DNA from: DASPKX01 sp035627835
GTDB taxonomy: Bacteria; Verrucomicrobiota; Verrucomicrobiia; Limisphaerales; SXQI01
Direction: 5' to 3'
NCBI GenBank assembly: GCA_035627835.1
Contig: DASPKX010000137.1
Location: forward strand, 1-8,103
DNA: 8,103 nucleotides
This document shows, in pieces, positions 5,573 through 8,103 of the stretch. The position numbers were made by a program, and so were the translations under genes. The notes under the pieces are model-generated. The model was not told where the DNA came from. It did not search any database and was given only the letters and a program-made list of their open reading frames with translations. Position 1 is the first letter of the stretch. Each line of letters opens with the position of its first letter.

Positions 5573-6313
5573 ATGAAGTTAATGTCGAAGTTTGCATTGC
5601 TTGTCACTGTGCTCGGGCTTGTTATTACCGCCCAGGCTGCCACTGACGTTGAATTGTCAGCAGCCCAAAGCGCTGTCACGAGCGTTCCTGCCCCTGAGAT
5701 GCCTGCTAAAGCCGCGCAAGTGGTTAAGGCAACTAAGAAGAAGGATCGTTCGGTCGTTGCCACCTCCGTTATCAAGGCGATCGCTGCCAAACACCGCACT
5801 AGCGTGCTGGTGGCTGTCAGCTCCATCGTCAAGGCCGCGCCTGAGACCGCTTCCGCGGTTGCAGCCGCCGCGACTCAGGCGGTGCCAGAACAGGCCGCCC
5901 AAATCGCCCGTGTGGCCTCCATTGCAGCTCCTGCCCAAGCGCAGGCAGTGCAAACCTCAGTCGCTGCTGTCGTTCCTCAGGAATCTGCATCGACCGTGGC
6001 TCCACTTGCTGAAACATCGGCCGCGCAAGTTCCAGCTCCTGCTGCAACTGCCGCACCGGAAGTTTCTGTCGCCAGCGCCGTCACTGCAAACGCTCCTGTT
6101 GCGAATGCGACACGCGGTTCTGCTCACACGCCGAACACACCTCGTATTGTCAATCCTAAGATTCAAAACCACCCAATCAATCAGAAGACTCGTGTGTTGA
6201 TCAACGAGAAGTCTGGCATCATCGTCTTCAAGCCTAAGTTCGACCATCAGGACGTGCCTGACGTGGTTTACGTTCCTAAGGACGTCGAATACGAATACGG
6301 CGTACGCGACTAA
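5573..6313 (+). CDS. Secreted Ala/Val/Pro-rich protein with 15-residue tandem repeats, function unknown
   Basis: The 246-residue product starts MKLMSKFALLVTVLGLVITA, a clear signal peptide cleaved near AQAA/TD (about residue 23), so it is exported. The frame is open upstream to 5360, but that extension is basic, lies over the promoter and hairpins, and would bury the signal peptide. ATG 5573 follows AAGAAGAG; ATG 5582 is an alternative. Residues 45-149 show a 15-residue repeat: Pro at 90, 105, 120 and 135, with Ala at repeat position 4 and Val or Ile at position 7 in most units. This suggests short amphipathic helices broken by proline. Residues 150-190 are a low-complexity Ala/Pro/Val/Thr linker. 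The last 55 residues are different: polar, then hydrophobic GIIVFKP and acidic-aromatic VEYEYGVRD, perhaps a small folded or anchoring module. It has no Cys after the signal peptide. I recognise no family. It has its own promoter candidate and terminator. Confidence 0.85.
   Translation: MKLMSKFALLVTVLGLVITAQAATDVELSAAQSAVTSVPAPEMPAKAAQVVKATKKKDRSVVATSVIKAIAAKHRTSVLVAVSSIVKAAPETASAVAAAATQAVPEQAAQIARVASIAAPAQAQAVQTSVAAVVPQESASTVAPLAETSAAQVPAPAATAAPEVSVASAVTANAPVANATRGSAHTPNTPRIVNPKIQNHPINQKTRVLINEKSGIIVFKPKFDHQDVPDVVYVPKDVEYEYGVRD
5705..6019 (+). repeat. Degenerate 45-bp (15-residue) coding repeats
   Basis: Seven consecutive 15-residue units cover residues 45-149 of the secreted protein. The clearest are PETASAVAAAATQAV, PEQAAQIARVASIAA and PAQAQAVQTSVAAVV. 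The approximate pattern is P-E/Q-x-A-x-x-V/I followed by eight mostly small or hydrophobic residues. The DNA copies have diverged, so the periodicity is kept at protein level rather than by recent duplication. Confidence 0.7.
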
Positions 6314-6336
6314 TCTGTAGATCAGTCTAAATTTCG

Positions 6337-6372
6337 AAGCTCCCCCTTCTCTCGCGAGAAGGGGGAGTTTTT
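6337..6372 (+). terminator. Rho-independent terminator of the repeat-protein gene
   Basis: CTCCCCCTTCTC (6340-6351) and GAGAAGGGGGAG (6356-6367) form a perfect 12-bp stem with the loop TCGC and a TTTTT tail (6368-6372). The bases just outside (AAG with TTT) lengthen the stem. The minus-strand side has no clean T-run, so its use for the convergent GTPase gene is uncertain. Confidence 0.93.
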
Positions 6373-6393
6373 GCTTTAGAAGAACACCTCCAA

Positions 6394-6450
6394 GCAACCA
6401 GGCATCGGTTTGGGGGGCATCTGGTTGCCGAACCAAAGTTTCTCCCAAAC
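6394..6450. other. Nested inverted repeats with pseudoknot topology between convergent genes
   Basis: GCAACCAG (6394-6401) pairs perfectly with CTGGTTGC (6421-6428). Within that loop, GTTTGGG (6408-6414) pairs perfectly with CCCAAAC (6444-6450), an H-type pseudoknot arrangement. It lies in the 105-bp gap between the repeat-protein terminator and the GTPase stop. It may be a 3'-end structure of the GTPase transcript or coincidence. Confidence 0.3.
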
Positions 6451-6478
6451 AGTCGCACGATGTTTAATGAGATGGCTT

Positions 6479-7507
6479 CTACGCCAATCGCTCTGAATGC
6501 ACGAACCTGGCGAAGACGCCGGCACGCTCTTCCACGAACTGGTTTAGAGCTGTGGTGACGGCGTTTTCGAGCAGGTCGAAACTCGCGCAGCCGCGCACAT
6601 TGACTGTTAGTTCCCCAGACTCGATGGGCTCAGGCAGCGTTTCCAAGCGGATTGGAGCCGTTTTCCCACGTTCGAAGAACATCCTTCCGAGAGCCTCAAG
6701 GCCATCGGTTGGGTGAAGCTCAAGGCGAAGCTCAGGAACGCGGCCACTCTCCTTTTCCACGACTGAGCGCAACGTGCCCGCAAAATGGGCAAGCGCCAGA
6801 TTGCTGTCGAAGTAATCCGGCGCTGAGAGTTGGATCGTGCAGTTTAGCCAAGCCAGCTCCGACAGGGTAGCGGAATGCTGAGGCGCTTTCTCCGGCGGCG
6901 TCGCTTGCAAGAGATAGTCCAGCCATTGGCCGAAGCCCACGCCATGAGAGACGGAGGCGTTGAAGATAGAGCTGGCCGGAAACTCAGACTCAATGGCGCG
7001 GCGGATGCGCTCGACTTCATTGGGGGTAGCCAAGTCCACTTGATTTAGCACGATAGCGCTCGCTTCTGAAAGCGCGGGAGCCCTGGTGACCAACTCGCGG
7101 GTGTCAAAACCCGCGGTGTGGGCGAGGTCCAGGCTAAGGATGGCGGACACGACCGGGTTTCTCCATTTGTCCGGAAGATTGCGCCGCAACGGGTAAAGCC
7201 ATGTGGCCACGATTTTGTCTGCCCACTCCGGCGTCTCGATCAGCAGGACTTCGACACCGTCGTGCGCGACTCGCGCTGCGGCCGCATGCACGGAATGATA
7301 AATCCTGTAGGGCGCTTCCGTGGTGGCGGCGCTCCAAGGCGGAGTTGGAGGCAAGTCGTTTGAGTGAAGTTGGGGCGCTTCGCCAACCACGCCCACGCGC
7401 TGTCCCTTTTGCGCAAGTCCCATGGCGATGCGCAGCATTGCGCTGGTTTTGCCTGCTCCAGCGAGCCCGGCAAAAACCAGGCAATGATATTGGGCGTCGC
7501 GTGTCAT
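6479..7507 (-). CDS. G3E-family P-loop GTPase (CobW/P47K-like)
   Basis: From ATG 7507 the product is 342 residues. The P-loop is GLAGAGKTS (14-22). The second motif, IETPEWAD (90-97), matches the E-T-x-G-x-AD region of CobW/HypB/UreG GTPases but has Glu94 where Gly is usual. The base-specificity motif NKxD reads NQVD (155-158). The C-terminal half (LAWLNCTIQLS at 218-228, then GELTVNVRG at 298-306 and a final helix) resembles G3E 'P47K' proteins. G3E members load metals or cofactors into target enzymes in the cytoplasm. The metal-binding CxCC of zinc-type CobW chaperones is absent and no client enzyme is nearby, so the partner is unknown. The frame extends to an ATG at 7570, adding 21 residues. 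I prefer 7507 because the P-loop then sits near the N-terminus, but neither start has a Shine-Dalgarno. It is divergent from the DUF1573 gene. Confidence 0.82.
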   Translation of the reverse strand: MTRDAQYHCLVFAGLAGAGKTSAMLRIAMGLAQKGQRVGVVGEAPQLHSNDLPPTPPWSAATTEAPYRIYHSVHAAAARVAHDGVEVLLIETPEWADKIVATWLYPLRRNLPDKWRNPVVSAILSLDLAHTAGFDTRELVTRAPALSEASAIVLNQVDLATPNEVERIRRAIESEFPASSIFNASVSHGVGFGQWLDYLLQATPPEKAPQHSATLSELAWLNCTIQLSAPDYFDSNLALAHFAGTLRSVVEKESGRVPELRLELHPTDGLEALGRMFFERGKTAPIRLETLPEPIESGELTVNVRGCASFDLLENAVTTALNQFVEERAGVFARFVHSERLA

Positions 7508-7609
7508 GCGCAGCGGGTGGATGGCAAATTGACAAAGGCAGAACGAACGCCGTTCAGTCTTCGGCAACATTTCAGGGAACAGTCATCCATTAGCAGAGGC
7601 GCGGCCCGA

Positions 7610-7638
7610 TTGCCAGCGGGGAAAGAACTCGCAATTAT
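7610..7638 (+). promoter_or_regulatory. Candidate promoter of the DUF1573 gene
   Basis: TTGCCA (7610-7615, five of six) and AATTAT (7633-7638, four of six) are 17 nt apart. This would start transcription near 7645, with a leader of about 25 nt. On the opposite strand, CATAAT (7634-7639) is a good -10 match for the divergent GTPase gene, but no -35 accompanies it. Confidence 0.4.
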
Positions 7639-7648
7639 GGCAGCCATA
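7636..7648. promoter_or_regulatory. Short palindrome at the divergent promoter region
   Basis: TATGGC-A-GCCATA is a perfect 6-bp inverted repeat around one base. It overlaps the predicted -10 and start of the DUF1573 promoter and the reverse-strand -10. It could be an operator shared by the divergent pair, but it is short enough to arise by chance. Confidence 0.3.
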
Positions 7649-7668
7649 GGATACACTCTGAGGCTCGT

Positions 7669-8103
7669 ATGCGCTGGATCAGTCATTTGGCCTTCGCCCT
7701 CCTTGTTGGAGTTGCGTCTATTTTTGCCCAGGGGCAACAGTCGGCCACGCCTCCCGCGCCGACTGGGCTTGGCTTGCCCGTTGTCGTGACGAATGGACCT
7801 GCGGCCTTTCCCCAACGCGGGGTCATTGCGCCTCCTGCTGGACAATACGGTCGGGCGCCATTTCCACGCCCTCCGGAACAGCGCAGTCTTCAGGTTTTCC
7901 CAAATCCGAACGCGGCGCCCCCTTCTGCTCTTCTGCCCAGGACCGAGCCATCGGAACCCGAAGCCTTGAGCTGGGATTCCGTTCTCAAAGAATATACTGC
8001 CAAGCCAGGGGAGACGGTCGCGCACATGAAATTCGTGTTCACCAACACCAGCAAGAGCGAGGTCGTTATTAACTGGGTCCGCTCGTCGTGTGGATGCACG
8101 GTG
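7669..8103 (+). CDS. Secreted DUF1573-domain protein, 3' end beyond window
   Basis: An ATG at 7669 opens 145 codons that run off the right edge. The Shine-Dalgarno is GAGG, 5 nt before the ATG. Residues 1-20 are a signal peptide (MRWIS, then a hydrophobic core, then SIFA/QGQQ). Residues 27-97 are a Pro- and Ala-rich linker that is probably disordered. From about residue 100 the sequence matches the start of a DUF1573 domain: LSWDSVLKEYTAKPGE, then FVFTNTSKSEVVINWV and the hallmark SSCGCT (139-144) with Cys141 and Cys143. DUF1573 is an immunoglobulin-like fold common in exported proteins of Bacteroidota, Planctomycetota and Verrucomicrobiota; its biochemical role is not established. The rest of the domain and any further domains lie outside the window. 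It is divergent from the GTPase gene, with a 161-bp gap from the preferred GTPase start. Confidence 0.87.
   Translation, partial: MRWISHLAFALLVGVASIFAQGQQSATPPAPTGLGLPVVVTNGPAAFPQRGVIAPPAGQYGRAPFPRPPEQRSLQVFPNPNAAPPSALLPRTEPSEPEALSWDSVLKEYTAKPGETVAHMKFVFTNTSKSEVVINWVRSSCGCTV

Noticed and set aside
5592..6200. 202-residue plus-strand frame rich in Leu, Arg and Pro
   Set aside because: It is a frame-shifted shadow of the Ala/Val/Pro-rich gene, produced by GC-rich codons.
1519..7507. A metal-linked system joining the M16 zinc peptidase with the G3E GTPase
   Set aside because: The genes are about 2 kb apart on opposite strands, separated by several terminators. One product is exported and the other cytoplasmic, and nothing else ties them together.
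7504..8025. 173-residue minus-strand frame
   Set aside because: It is antisense to the DUF1573 gene, which has a signal peptide, a Shine-Dalgarno and the SSCGCT motif.

Overview
The window looks like ordinary chromosomal DNA from a moderately GC-rich, non-model Gram-negative bacterium. The best guess is Verrucomicrobiota (Limisphaerales/Pedosphaera-like). That placement is inference. It rests on the form of the bS21 protein, the style of the sugar-isomerase paralogue, the G3E/P47K GTPase with a planctomycete/verrucomicrobial type of C-terminal half, and a secreted DUF1573 protein with a Pro-rich linker. No transposase, phage gene, CRISPR array, rRNA or tRNA was seen.

Layout. Positions 1-1350 are read on the minus strand and hold three genes: a sugar phosphate isomerase/epimerase TIM barrel running off the left edge, ribosomal protein bS21 (rpsU, with a TTG start), and a 57-residue hydrophilic small protein with a very strong Shine-Dalgarno. 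A 168-bp divergent spacer follows. The plus strand then carries a secreted two-half M16 zinc peptidase (1519-4344, perfect hairpin terminator), a beta-hydroxyacid dehydrogenase-family NAD(P) oxidoreductase (4452-5345, long hairpin terminator), and a secreted Ala/Val/Pro-rich protein built on 15-residue repeats (5573-6313, perfect 12-bp hairpin terminator). A G3E-family P-loop GTPase lies on the minus strand (6479-7507). It is divergent from a secreted DUF1573 protein (7669 onward) that runs off the right edge.

How the genes work together. Most genes look like separate transcription units, because nearly every plus-strand gene has its own terminator and several have plausible promoters. There is no obvious shared pathway. 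Three products (M16 peptidase, 15-residue-repeat protein, DUF1573 protein) carry signal peptides and should act in the periplasm or at the outer membrane.

Most worth a second look: (a) the 15-residue-repeat secreted protein, whose predicted -10 box sits inside a perfect palindrome; (b) the rpsU leader, with a GNRA-capped hairpin and a competing arm beside the ribosome-binding site; (c) the small hydrophilic gene; (d) the isomerase start codon lying in the tail of the rpsU terminator; (e) altered motifs in the dehydrogenase and the GTPase. I found no clear evidence of a multi-gene undescribed system.
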